Positions 46,734 through 58,403 of a DNA stretch of 64,000 nt are shown one piece after another; position 1 is the first letter of the stretch, and each line of letters starts with the position of its first letter. Under the pieces are notes generated by a model, which saw only the letters and a program-made list of their open reading frames with translations, made no database searches and was not told the DNA's origin. The position numbers and the translations under genes were made by a program. Origin of the DNA: Bullera alba (lineage: Eukaryota > Basidiomycota > Tremellomycetes > Tremellales > Bulleraceae); NCBI GenBank assembly GCA_001600095.1, contig BCIX01000006.1:1364001-1428000 (forward strand), read 5' to 3'.

Positions 46734-48463
46734 CTACCAAGCCCAAGATTTGAACGACGTCGTCGGGGTCGATGCCACCGCGATTCTCTCTCGACCGCCT
46801 CTGCCATCGCGCCTCGAGATTACCCTGGACTTCTCCCATGCCTCTCCTGGTCTCAGTCCCGCAGCTAGGTGGTTGCTCCTCGCCAACCGCCTTTTCCGCC
46901 TGTACATGTGTATACCCACCACCGATATCGAGAGAAGCACCAATGCCGAGACCACACCCGCGATGATCCCAATGAGAGAGACGTTGTTACTGGAAGTCGC
47001 TGTTGTATCCCCAGATGCAGTGACCAGTGGTGCAGCCGTATTGACCACTTGACTGGTCGAGGGAGAGTATGTTTGTGCCCAGTCGACTCCGGCTCTGGCG
47101 CTGCCGGTCGAGCTTGTGGTCGAAGAGGTGGCCTCGGTTTGTTGCGATTCGGAGATAGTCGAGTTGACCACGGCATAATCGACCTCGATGAATGTCTTCT
47201 TGTCGGCAGTCGAGTCCTTGTTTGTGACTCGGAGCACATGTTGGCCTTCAGGTAGTCCCGATGCAGTGAACACTGAGAAGGAATTTCAGCTAAATGACTC
47301 TCACACATAACGAGAAGTTGGGGATAGAGGATGAAATCGCACTCACGACACGTCGCGAACCACATGTGATATCCACCATAGAACTCTCCCAGGTCGCGGC
47401 CGTCCAAGCTGAGCTCTGCATCAGCCATATGTCCTTACAGAAGAGGGCTGGGATCACTCACGTCACGGTGTAATTCGAGTGATCTAGGTTGATCGAGCCG
47501 AAGAGCTGGACGCTGCTACCGCGGAATCTAGGCAAGATCGATCAGCCTCCCATATTGAACAAGTGTTCGAATGCAGTCGGAAAACTCACTCTAGCTCGAA
47601 CCAGCTGTCCGTCTCGGAAGACATGCTCGATGTCTCATTATGCCTCCCGGTGCTGTTTTCATACTTTGACCACGAGCCGTCCGAGAAGGTGAAATGGGGA
47701 TCTGTATCGTCGTAGGTAAATGTGTAGATCTCCCCGGAACTACTATAGTATCAGAGATGGATCCACTTCGTCGAGGCATTGTCACTTACGGACTGGAGGT
47801 GAGCACGACGTAATCGATATCGAACCAGAGCAGCTCATTGTCTCTAGGCGGTGGACGATTGTATAGTGGGCGATTGGTGAGTACCTGCGGGGAATAGATG
47901 TTAGTCACACCAATAACTGGCAGTCGTGCCAACATGGCTCACTAAGGTATGCTCCTTCGATTCATCCAGCCCATCTGCCTGGTAGATGACCTGTTGAACG
48001 TCTTCCTGCTTGAAGATCGCTTTAGTGGTTAGGTTCAGCGGCGCACCTCCGTCCAGCTCGGCTACGAAGAAAGGCTAGTCAGTCACTCTCGCTATCCCAA
48101 GCAGACTGCGTTCTCGGCCAGAGCTCACCGGTAAAAGGTCCATGGGCGAGGCGCTTCGAGCCATAGACGGTAATTGCGCTTCCGTTGAAAGTCAGCGTAG
48201 CGCTATCACCCTAGAAAGCAACAACATCAACAAGCTGTTCATCTAGAGATTGATCACCACAGCTCACCTCTGTCGAAGACGAATGGAAAGAGTTGTCGAA
48301 GCAGAACGAAGTCCAGTCGTCCGGTGGATGGAGTGTTTGCCAAACGCCAGGCGTCGACTTTCCCTTGCTCTGATACACGATCTGCGGCGAGGTGTCGTCT
48401 ATCTAAGCCAATGATCAGCAGTAGCTCGGGTACTGTCATTGGACACTCACTGTAATGTTCATG
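46734..48463 (-). CDS. Bitopic membrane protein with paired beta-sandwich ectodomains
   Basis: Exons 48463-48452, 48402-48268, 48210-48129, 48061-47943, 47884-47790, 47739-47590, 47527-47462, 47408-47347 and 47272-46734 give 419 aa. A 12-nt first exon supplies MNIT, joining to IDDTSPQIVYQ, the usual start of this basidiomycete family. Domain 1 has SATLTFNGSAITVYGSKRL; domain 2 has DDTDPHFTFSDGSW, SWFELEFRGSSVQLFGSINL and GLPEGQHVLRVTNKD. A Ser/Thr stalk, one TM helix (LIGIIAGVVSALVLLSISVV) and a basic tail (HMYRRKRRLAR) follow. No cleavable signal peptide. It is related in layout to the 16989-18353 protein. Function unknown; the ectodomain may bind glycans. Confidence 0.78.
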
Positions 48464-49047
48464 GCGTGGTCGTGTCAGTGTCTCTGATTATGTCAGTGAC
48501 GGAGCGACATCGGACATATGCAGCTGTGAATGTGGATCACATCCCCGTCAGGTTCCACCTACGCCGTGGAGTAGGGCTGAACAACAAAGGATGAGCTGGG
48601 AGCAATGATCTCCCCAGCCCGCCGATCTCTGACACGCCGACAAGGGGAGTCAGGGGGGGTCCTTCCTGGTCTTAGGCCTCCGCCTCGCGGTGCTGGTAGT
48701 GATAAAGTTGAACCGAGCCCGGATGATATGTTATGCATGGCAAAATCTAGAGCCGAAAGGTCACCAACAGCAAGTCACTCGCCCTCGAGTCGATCGAGTC
48801 GTTGATCTTGATATGATACCGTCGTAGGCTCGCAAGTCGCAACTAGCTCGTAATCGCGTTTTCGTCCGTGGTCGTGTGTACAGTCTATGCACAGTCGAGG
48901 TCGTCCCCATCATGGTATTCGTGGTTGTAGTCGTGTGAGTCGTGTATGGTGCTCGTATCTATGTTCATCTTGTAGCTGAGACCGTGACCGTAGGGAATCC
49001 ACAGATCGGTGTCGTGGCCGGGTTCAGCTCGAAAATGGTCGTCCATC
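48464..49047. other. Intergenic
   Basis: About 585 bp between two minus-strand genes. No feature seen. Confidence 0.45.
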
Positions 49048-50640
49048 TCATCCCCAGACCTTCCCGAACCAGTTCCACGCGGTGGTGAGGAGAGAGGGCG
49101 ATATTGAGACCAAAGAGGGTTCGAGATCGTAGAGCTGGCGCATTCGGTCAAAGATGAATTCCATTGGCGTGGCGTACAAGAGTAACGAGACCTCGTTATC
49201 GTTGACCGGTCCCCCCCAGACCATTGCGAGGACCCGCCCACGCTCGTCTATCACAGCTGAACCAGAATCCCCGCGCTTAGAGAAGGGTCCGGAAGTGCCG
49301 AAGACTAGGAGAGCGAGCGTATCGACGTGCCCATTATGTTCTGTTGTCTGCCCGTTGTCATTGAACATGAACACCTTTGTGAAGTATTCCCGGCGAACTG
49401 ATTTGATGGAATTGATCGTACCGACCGTCTCTCCGGTTGCAGCTCCGCGCTTGAAGACTCTTGTCGGCTTGTCGTAAAAGTCCGAGAAGGGGGCAATCCC
49501 ACTCACGCGGAGAGAATCACCGTCGAAGACCTCAGGGACGGGCGCGAACGCCGGCGCAACCGGCAATGTGTTCACGATTGGTACGAAGTTTGCCTTGAAT
49601 CCCGGTGTCAGACACTTTCGGTTCACCTCAATAAGCCCCCAGTCGTCCTCAAACCCCAGCCGCAAACCCGGTTTTAGTACCGTGCCAGCCAGAGGCGATC
49701 CACTCGGGTGCCATACAATTCCGCGGCCGCCTCGTGAGAAGCACAACACCTTGCCGATGACTCGGTTCTCTTCGTCCTTCCAAGCATTACCGTTGAGTCG
49801 TTGCAGCAATCGTTCCAGCTGGTCTGCCAATTGTTTCTCTGGGTCCACTTCGGCCGAGCTAGGAGCAGATTGTCCCAACTCCATGAACCCAGCGCGCGCA
49901 AGAGCGATATCACGATGCCTATCTTGCTCCCTGGCGAGTGTGTCAAGACGTTCTCCATAGGAGTTGCGGCCGAGGAGCATGACTGTGGCTCCTGGACGAG
50001 GTGCTGAATGAGGAGACCGTTCTGTTGTGGTTTCGTCCGCCAGCACATGACCACACGTGAGAAGGAAGAGCTCCGGTCGACCTTCCAGTCGCAGAAAGAC
50101 GCCCCCGGTGCCTCGACCATCCGGTTTGGTGATTGGCGCGATATCCATTCCCATGCAGAGTTGGAAGCCTAGCTCGTACCGGCGAGTGCTGCTGACGAGA
50201 CCGTTGGCGAGGAAAGGAGGTGAGAACAACGAGACAGTGCTCAGGTGAATCTCCACGAAGACTCCATTGATTCCATGCGACTGAAGAACATCATTGCAGC
50301 GAGCAGAGAATGCCCCGGCCGATTTTCTCGAAGCCGCTTCATCCCTAGCACCGACGTATACAACGACTGGTGCTCGCTCCGCTTCGTCATCTTGTTCGGT
50401 GGGAGAAAGAACGCCACTAGGTCGGTAGAGCCGAATCACGTCGATGTGGGTCATAGGGATTCCCATGTCGTTGATGACATCCAATAGCGCGGGAAGGATG
50501 GTGCTCTCCCAGACCTGGACGATGGGATGATCGTCCCGGAGACAGAGCGCCACTTCATTTTCCGTGAAGGGTTGTGGTGGGCCATCTCGACAGGGATTGG
50601 TCGTTGCGAGGAGCGTCAAGTGATGATCTGGACAACTCAT
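49048..50640 (-). CDS. Chymotrypsin-fold serine protease-like protein (530 aa)
   Basis: One uninterrupted exon, unusual in this window. A plausible catalytic triad is visible: His198 in LFLLTCGHVLAD, Asp244 in RHRDIALARAG (the trypsin DIAL motif; DDWGLIEV is a second candidate) and Ser near residue 460 in KRGDSGSAVID (GDSG oxyanion motif). No signal peptide precedes the N-terminal 150 residues, which contain a helical domain (VWESTILPALLDVINDMGIP) found in front of such domains in basidiomycete proteins. The protein is therefore probably intracellular. Similar GDSG proteins occur in large lineage-specific sets in mushrooms; substrate unknown. The lack of introns may mean retroposition or transfer. 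Confidence 0.75.
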   Translation of the reverse strand: MSCPDHHLTLLATTNPCRDGPPQPFTENEVALCLRDDHPIVQVWESTILPALLDVINDMGIPMTHIDVIRLYRPSGVLSPTEQDDEAERAPVVVYVGARDEAASRKSAGAFSARCNDVLQSHGINGVFVEIHLSTVSLFSPPFLANGLVSSTRRYELGFQLCMGMDIAPITKPDGRGTGGVFLRLEGRPELFLLTCGHVLADETTTERSPHSAPRPGATVMLLGRNSYGERLDTLAREQDRHRDIALARAGFMELGQSAPSSAEVDPEKQLADQLERLLQRLNGNAWKDEENRVIGKVLCFSRGGRGIVWHPSGSPLAGTVLKPGLRLGFEDDWGLIEVNRKCLTPGFKANFVPIVNTLPVAPAFAPVPEVFDGDSLRVSGIAPFSDFYDKPTRVFKRGAATGETVGTINSIKSVRREYFTKVFMFNDNGQTTEHNGHVDTLALLVFGTSGPFSKRGDSGSAVIDERGRVLAMVWGGPVNDNEVSLLLYATPMEFIFDRMRQLYDLEPSLVSISPSLLTTAWNWFGKVWG

Positions 50641-51330
50641 CGGGGTGTTGCGTCGATGGTTCTACATTGAAGGAGGGAGAAGTGCATCGCGTCGTCGAGC
50701 GTTGCCAGTCTGAGACCAGCATGGATTACTCTAGCTAGCAAATGCTCATCAACGTGACCATAAGTACTAGCTACGTCAACAGCTACATCGACCTCGTTGT
50801 CGACGGACTCGACGCGAGGGCTACGCGAGGCAAAGTGCAAACAAAGGGAGTCTGGGAGAACCTCGAGAATATTAGGAGTCGTCGCTCCACTGACTACAAA
50901 CTTACCGTCATTGTTGAGGCATATTAGAACGAACTCCCCGCAACTGTAATGCCCTACCCATAATTTGTAAGCGGAGTCTGGGTTCTTCTCCGTGCGTCAG
51001 TTGCAGTTTACACTTTCTAATGGTACAACACGAAGTAGATCGTAGTGCTTGTCACAAGGCTCGTAATGACAAAGACTAGACGCTAATGAACCGACATCTA
51101 CTGTAATTACAACTTGATCCTAATGTACTGACTACTGATCCAAGTGGAGTTTGAATTCATTTGGATTGCTCTGAGCTACGATTCAATGGTCAATGACGAT
51201 GCTGGAGGAGCCTCAGCGGGAGAGGAGACCCTGGTCACAACACGCTGCCGCATGTACGGTACACCGAAAGTAGGCAACCATGAGACGGCGCCACAAGGGA
51301 TACATCTACATTCTACTTGTATACAATTTT
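50641..51330. other. Intergenic
   Basis: About 690 bp, more A+T-rich than its surroundings, between the protease start and the phosphodiesterase stop. No coding frame longer than about 100 codons has support; no repeat seen. Confidence 0.45.
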
Positions 51331-53560
51331 CTACTGCGCAAGTTCAGACTTCAACCTCTGTTCGTCCGACGTCAACCCCAGATATCGGTCCCAAAACCCT
51401 TTGGTCCCATTATGCGCTGGCTCTATGTCTTCTAAGCCCATCAATCGCATGACCAATGAGAACACCTCCAAGTTGGCAAAACCTGAGTCCAGGTCAGCTC
51501 AAGATCTCAGTGATCTGACAGAAATCGCGATCACGCAAGCTACTCACTTTCCATGACAGGCGGGTCTAGCGATATCCAACCTCGCTTGGTTTCCCGCTTG
51601 ACCTCCTGCTTCCGTGCGACCAGCTTAAGCTGCCGAGCGAAAGGTCCATGTGCAAGGAAGATCGCTTGCATGTCCGGATGCACGTTATCTAGGCAGGAAT
51701 CATCAGTAGATGCTCTTATGGCAGTAAGGGTAAGATACGATGACTTACCGTAGCCATGGTTGCCCTTGGGCGAGTATTCGCCTTTATGAATCGTATCAAA
51801 TTCATGCTGAGAAGGGTCAGCGACATTCGCCATAGTGCATCCCTAAACCACACTCACATGATCAGTCAAAGCCCAGCCTAAATGCGGTACCACGTATATC
51901 GGCGCGATCCTCTCCGTTGAGTTAAAGTGCCATCGCTCGGGCATGGTCTCGTGGGTATACCTGATTCGCATCAGCACACGCCGAGGACAAGATATCCGAA
52001 GAGTGAACGCACACTGCAAAAGTCCCCCCAGACTGGCCCGCCGCTACGAGCAGTCTGTCGAGATATACATCGACAGGAGAGCCTTTCTTGAATCTCAGAC
52101 CAACAGAGGGCCAGCCTTCACACCGTCAGCTTGTCAAATGCACAATCCTTCTGCAGTCTCACCATCTCGATGCTCGATATTAGCGTATCCCTCTTCGCCC
52201 AATATGTCGTCGAGCCAAATCAGCCTTTCGTTGGCCGTACTTGTCATTCCTAGATAGGACCCTCGTCAGCTTCCCGAAACTCTTCGACAGCTGACGAAAG
52301 CACTCTACTCACCGTGATCAGAAACAATCACCACATTGACAATGTCCGTTAAATTGCGGTCTTGCAGTTCCGAAACTAAGTCACCGACGAAGGCGTCGAC
52401 TAGAACAAGTGCTTCCTCCACCTCAACCGATTCTGGTCCACCTTGATGACCTTGCTGATCGACATTGGGTATGTACGTGGTGATGAGGTGAGGTCTATCC
52501 GACAGATCCTGGTCCAGCCAGTTGAGCACCTGGGTGAGCTTGTCCGCCGGGCTCATTTTCTGCTTGCGGTCAGGCAAAATCGCCAAACCGGTCAATGGAC
52601 TCACCTTGAATGGGACAAAATATGACGGAGCATACCCAGCCGAAGTTACCGGCGGTCCTGGCCTGTTTGAATTCGTCAGCAACAGCTGGCAGAGGCGGAT
52701 CACAGAGATGATACTACTCACCACATGATGTTCGCGGCCTTGCGGCCCCCTCTTTCCGCTACACTCCACATCGGCTCTCCCCACCACCAATCCGGGTCCC
52801 AACTCTGCTCGTGCTTGGTGTACACGAAATGCCGCCCATGCTCTGGGTCGAAGAAGTCATTCGCGACTATCCCATGAGATTCGGGATATAGACCCGTCAT
52901 AAGTGACCAATGGTTCGGAAAGGTGAGGGTTGGAAATCGGGGTTGCATCGATTCCGCTCTCAGGCCGTGGGTTGAGTTGGCGAGTTTGAGCAAGTTGGGC
53001 ACGAGATGTGGGTGTGATTCGAAATATGCGGGTCTGAAGCCGTCCAAAGAGACGAGTATCGTTGTAGAGTGGAACGAGTGGGTACCATTGTAGAAGAGGG
53101 GGAGAGCCGGAGAGGAGCCTGGATTGAGGTGAAATATCCGTCCTATCAACCATAGAACCACTAGTAGAGGCGGGATAGCAAACAGATAGAGCAGATTTCG
53201 GGGTAGCTATAAGGTATAGTGTCAGCCTTACTTTCACCTTAATGGACTTATTGAGCTTACGGAGACGCCCAGTACGTTGACCCGGTCATCCTTTGATGCC
53301 CGAAGGTGTTGAGAGGCTGAGGACCTGTGTTCTAGCAGCGTCTGAGCCTCACTACTCTGCTGACCGGGTACATATCCCTCTTCCTCGTGAGAGTCTCCAT
53401 ACCGATCCCTGTCGACGATATGTGATGTGCCTTTTGCCTGTTGACTACCATCCCGGAGATCTCCCTCTTCCAACGAGTTGACCAAGCCGAAGCTGTGAGG
53501 ATGAGATTGCCGAGATTGATCCGCTTGAGCCACCTCTTCTAGCGGTATGGATCCCGACAT
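51331..53560 (-). CDS. Type I phosphodiesterase / nucleotide pyrophosphatase (NPP family), type II membrane protein
   Basis: Exons 53560-53261, 53206-52722, 52662-52313, 52249-52163, 52115-52013, 51960-51858, 51806-51749, 51688-51548 and 51482-51331, 592 aa. A 100-residue cytoplasmic leader precedes one TM helix (LLYLFAIPPLLVVLWLIGRI). The catalytic domain shows all the usual metal and nucleophile positions: LVSLDGFRPAYF, RFPTLTFPNHWSLMTGLYPE with the nucleophile Thr, VDQQGH, VSDHGM and GNHGYDN. Family members hydrolyse nucleotide phosphodiester or pyrophosphate bonds outside the cell or in the vacuole, as yeast Npp1/Npp2 do for nucleotide scavenging. Length and motif spacing are normal. Confidence 0.9.
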
Positions 53561-53943
53561 GGTACTACAGTAGTACCATTGCTGCCTGACCGTTTGCGTA
53601 TGTCCCTTCGGTATGCTTTGATGAAAGTTTGGGGAAAGATACATGAGCCCGCCTCCATGAGATCCTTTGTGTGGTGCTGCTGTTGCTAGTGCACGTTTCA
53701 GGTTGAAAGTCACCGTGGGAACGTATTCAAGACCCTGAAAGTGGAGGCTGGAACCGAGAGCCAAGATCCGGGATTCGACTCGAGATCTCGAGAGATAAGG
53801 TAGTTGTCGGGTAGTTGGATGACCGAGTCGTTCGACGCATCCATCTCATCGTCCAGCTGTGCATATATAGGATCACATCGTTCATTAGATCGCAACACTT
53901 CTGATACGCCGTACATCTTGTCCTCGAAGACACGGTACTCAAA
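53561..53943. other. Divergent promoter region
   Basis: About 380 bp between the phosphodiesterase and aminotransferase start codons. It contains the TATA box listed separately. Confidence 0.45.
53863..53869 (+). promoter_or_regulatory. TATA box of the aminotransferase gene
   Basis: ATATATA about 75 nt upstream of the ATG at 53944. Assigned by position. Confidence 0.4.
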
Positions 53944-55937
53944 ATGGACACAAACGGCGTTAGAACCATCAGCGCGACCGACGGCACAAGCACGCCTCAG
54001 CACAATGAGGCGTATCACAAGGGCTACTTCCTGAGCGAGAAGGGTCAGCAGACTGAGATCGACGGTAGTGAGTGATCAGCTGTCTTGCTTAGATGTGACA
54101 TGTGATAGCTAAGCGATCGCTAAATGATATCTGCAGTCCGAGGACTACTCATCCACGAGAAACCCGGCGTCGTTTCCTTCGTGAGTGACAGTAAGATGTC
54201 GGATAACGCGTAGTGAGCTGACTCATGACACGATCAGCTGTAAGCTTCCGTAAATCCCTAGATCACGCTTGAGAGGAATCCCTAATGTGATCGACAGTGC
54301 TGGAAAGCCCAACCCTCACACATTCCCCTTCGAATCGATAGTGCTCAACCTCAAACCTCCCCTCGGTCACCCAGAAGGCTCTCTCGGCGTCACTTCCTTG
54401 ACTATCGATGGCTTCGATCTGGATTCTGCTCTTCAATATGGCCCAACCTCTGGTCTGCCCAAGTTTCGGGCTCTGCTCGAGGAGTTCCAGAGCAAGATCC
54501 ACAACCGGCCTCAAGACCCGTCCAACTGGACTGTGACGACAGGAGGTGGAAGTCAGGATATGATGGTCAAGGTGAGTAGTCATCTCACTATTACTTGGGT
54601 ATCCTCCTGACTGCTACTTGGTAGACCTTCACGGCAGTGCTGAACCCCGGAGACCCGCTTCTGGTAGAGACGCCTGTATACGCCGGAGTAATTCCAGCAT
54701 TGAGGGATCTCAAAGCAAAGATGATAGGTCAGCTGCCGGATCCCCCGTCACGATAACCCAGCTGATTGCTAGCAGAGGTCTCTGTGGACGAATACGGGCT
54801 TTCTGCTACCCACCTAGAAGAGCTCCTATCCACCTGGCCGGCTGATCAGAAGAGGCCAAAGGTCGTATAGTGAGCTGACTGTCATTCTGTCATGAGGGAA
54901 GCTGACGCTCGCTTTCAAGCACTGTGCCCGTAGGATGTAACCCCTCTGGATGCTCCCACTCCCTTGAGAGGAAGAGAGCGGTGTTGGAGGTCTGCAAAAA
55001 GTACAACCTGCTCATCATGGAGGGTGAGCACAACTCATGTTGGGCTGTTCATCCAGAGCTGAAAACGACTTCATAATAGATGATCCATATTGTGAGCCTT
55101 CGTCCCGATGTCTTACGGACTCAAACTGACTGCTTTCAGATTTCCTTGCGCAAAACCGGACACCCAGTTACTTCGAAATTGAACTCGAGTATTTCCCACA
55201 AGGGGGACACGTCGTTCGGTTCGACTCGTTCTCGAAGCTCCTTTCTGCTGGATTGAGATTGGGATTCGCTACTGGGCCTAAGGAGATCCTGCACTCTATA
55301 GACGTATCTTCGGCAGGTGAGTCTATCCTGCGTTTGTCCTGTGTATACTGACGCTACTCTAGGCGCCAATCTGCACACGAGTGGAGCGTCCCAGGCCATC
55401 GCCTATCGACTGATGCAACACTGTGAGCAGCAGAGGAGCCATAACCTCCTTTGAATGTAGTTGACGTTCGATCATCTTAGGGGGACTCGACGGGTTCTTG
55501 AACCATGCTCAACAAGTAGCCAACTTCTACGCCGATCGGAGAGAGAAGTTCGAGGCGATCGCGCGGAAACACCTGGACGGGCTGGCGACCTGGAACAGTC
55601 CTGTGGCGGGAATGTTCCTCTGGATCGACTTGAGCCCTGCTGGCGTCACCGACAGCTTCAAGCTTATCCGGACGGAAGCGCTGGCCAAGGGTGTACTCGC
55701 CATTCCGGGCTATACGTGAGCGATCCCCCATTCCCTCTCGTTTCTCTCTCAAAACTCGATTCAATTCTTCCGATCGTCACGCTGACTCGGTACAATAGAT
55801 TCTACCCGAATGGTCGGAAGAGCTCCCACGTCCGGACGAGTTTCTCCCTCGTCGACCTGGAGACCGAAGCGGACGAGGGATTCAGGCGACTTGCCGAGGC
55901 CATCAAGGAGTGGCAGAGGGACAACCGGAAGCAGTGA
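53944..55937 (+). CDS. Class I PLP aminotransferase (aromatic / 2-aminoadipate type, ARO8-like)
   Basis: Exons 53944-54067, 54137-54180, 54238-54239, 54298-54571, 54625-54727, 54776-54869, 54920-55023, 55080-55091, 55140-55316, 55363-55422, 55481-55715 and 55799-55937 give 455 aa. Family landmarks: [16 protein letters not shown] at the N-terminus, [38 protein letters not shown] and the PLP-lysine segment [20 protein letters not shown]8/KAT-II-type enzymes transaminate aromatic amino acids, kynurenine or 2-aminoadipate with 2-oxoglutarate. The frame across FLAGK is only restored by a 2-nt exon (CT, 54238-54239) between two consensus introns; every other junction is ordinary. Cytosolic by sequence; no PTS1 or presequence. 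Confidence 0.87.
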
Positions 55938-56069
55938 AGGAGAAGCTAGATTTGTACAGGAGTTTCACGCAGTAAGATCACAGTATACCTTGACGGAAGG
56001 ACATATGATGCACAGGATAATCGATGGCATCAGCAAATGGCAACCGCACTACATGATACTGATATGATA

Positions 56070-57693
56070 CTACAGAAGGGAACCCAGGCCGAACATGGAT
56101 AAGAGGGACAGCAGGAGTAATCCCTCCACGACGTGTATGGGAACTCCTATCCTCGTCCCCGCGCCCAGCACAGTTGTCGCATTGGTATCGAGGATTTTCT
56201 GCTCATTGTCAGCTCACGACGGTTGATCTGCCCCTGGACTGGACGAAACTCACCGGGATACCACTTCCATTGACGGCGGAATAGGCCCAACCAGTTGTTG
56301 AGTCGGTCTTGTCGGGATCATCGGCGCATCGGATACTAACGCTCTTGACCGTGTTCCAGAAGTATCCGGCGTTCTTGTAATCCGGGTCGGACCAGTCGAT
56401 CATTCCGCCAGCCCAATCTATAGTTCCTTGAGCAGAGCCTTCGATCCCTGCTGGCCAGATGGAAAGCTGGACTCGAGACGGGGTCATGGGGTAGTGGCTA
56501 ATCGAGAGGCTTGGATTCAGCAATAGGTAGACGTGGCACCTCGAATCGGCTTACGCGTTGCCCTCGCCGTCGATCGTCTCGTCCTTCTTGACTGCGCGAA
56601 CGACTTTGCCATCGATAGCCCAGTTCAAATAATCTTCCTGCCAGTCAAGCTGCAAAGAGCGTCAGCTACGGACGGGAAAGCACACACGCAAGCCCACGGT
56701 GAAAGTATGGAAGTCTGCCGATGTGTCACTGCCGACATCTATAACCTGGCCTTGAGTCTCGGAGTCTATGGGTTCGTCAGCTCCGATATCACAAGTCTAC
56801 ATTGAGACCCCTCGGATTCAGATGTTGTACCCACAGTTGGCGATACCGAGATACCAGAAATTGGTCTGACCGTGGGTGACGTTCGACCCGGGGAACTCCT
56901 GGACAATCGGTCAGCTAGGTTCGGACTTTCACTCGATCGATATAGCTTACCCAGTCGATCTCGTCTTTGACATCTGACATCGTGATCGCGGCTGTGACGA
57001 CGCCTTTCCATTTCGACGTCTCTGAAGATGTGATCAGCCTGGTCACAGGTTCTGTTTGTAGGACATACCGATAACAAAGTCAATAGCGCCGTAATGGACA
57101 TATCGCGTGGATGAGATCCTCGTGCCGCCTGAGACGTTAGTTATACCAACTATGGAATCTACCGCATCTATCGCTCACCATTGGTCTGATTCAGTGTGAG
57201 TCGCATTCCATCCGGGACGATCTCCACATGGCCACTGTTTACTGTTAAGCAGTATCAGCATCTCCGAAACTCACACCACCTCGACAGTGACTTGGCCGAG
57301 GTACAGTGACTCACCGACCCAGTCGTATGCCGTGGCATTACCGTCGTACAGGGTGGAGTTGACCTGTACTCTGGACAGATCGCTGAATGACGTTGTACCG
57401 CTTTGACAAAGTGGATTGGGCATACATGAGGTAGGGGTGTGCGAGGCTATAGTTTATGTCAGTCTTTCATCCATCCAAAATTCTTCCACTTCATATCGGA
57501 TTGATACTGCAAACGACTCACCTAGAGGCTCACATCCACCGAGGCAGAAGGTGTCGATACCACAGAACCCAAATTCGGAGCAGCATGGCGCTGAGGCAGG
57601 ACACAGGCTGGTCGCATTACAAGTTTGCGCTGAAGTTTGCGTGATGGCGAGGGTGAGGCCCAGGATTAGACCGTATAGAGTGAAAGAAGGCAT
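56070..57693 (-). CDS. CRH-type chitin-glucan transglycosylase (CBM18 + GH16, GPI-anchored)
   Basis: Exons 57693-57522, 57446-57315, 57241-57179, 57128-57069, 57021-56951, 56898-56835, 56765-56698, 56649-56555, 56497-56254 and 56198-56070 give 365 aa. The signal peptide (LILGLTLAITQTSAQ) is followed by a CBM18 chitin-binding module (CNATSLCPASAPCCSEFGFC...FCLGGC). The GH16 core carries DEIDWEFPG with the two catalytic Glu at about 163 and 167, split by an intron, then TNFWYLGI, FHTFTLDWQEDYLNWAIDG and SRVQLSIWPAG. A short linker ends in a hydrophobic GPI-type tail (LLLLSLLSMFGLGSLL). Utr2/Crr1/Crh1 enzymes of this layout link chitin to beta-glucan in the wall. It is convergent with the aminotransferase gene (132 bp). 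Confidence 0.9.
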
Positions 57694-58403
57694 GTTGAGT
57701 TGTCAATCCTCTATATCTGTAGTGGAGCTCGTGATATGTAGAACGGGAAGCGAGGAGCGTTGTTGCTGATCACGAATACGGCCAGCTTGTCGGGTTGGTC
57801 GATCAAAGGAGGTCGTCCGTCGTCATCCACTGACTTCGCTACTCTCAAAACCACTTTGGGTGTTATCTGGTCTGGCAGATTCATGTGAAGCGATGGTGTC
57901 CCATCACGTCCATCACAAGATCAGATGCGTGGACTGATGTTGCCCGCGTGGTGTCTGAGCGACGGGGCTGGCGGGTGGTCGAGGCGTTAGAAAAGGGTTC
58001 TAAGGGCTCCGGGATTCCGGAGGTCCTTCCAGCACTCCTGGGTATCCAAAACGTTGCGGCGTACGGCTTGGTTCGGGAACGCGATGATACGGTGCACTTG
58101 TATGACTCGCATGACCTTGCGCCGACGCCGAGCGAAGTGTACCATCGCCGCTGTAGGATCTGGACAGACAGGGAATGACTGATCGAGAGAGAACCAAACA
58201 ACTCGATGTCAAAATCTGAAACGAGCTCGCCGATGACCGCGTTTCAGCCATCGGTCTCTGCTCTTGTTACTCTATCACCGTCAGCACGCATACAGCAGTC
58301 GTGCCAACGAAGGACCGCGCTATGAGAACACATGCACGCGCATCTCATACATCACTCGGATTCATGTTCATATTCTATGTATACCGCCCCCACCCTCCTT
58401 CTC
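57694..58403. other. Intergenic
   Basis: About 710 bp between the CRH gene promoter and the 3' end of the next minus-strand gene. The longest plus-strand frame (57885-58178) has no ATG start. Confidence 0.45.

Noticed and set aside
57885..58178. 97-codon protein-like frame
   Set aside because: No in-frame ATG; no upstream exon with matching donor was found.
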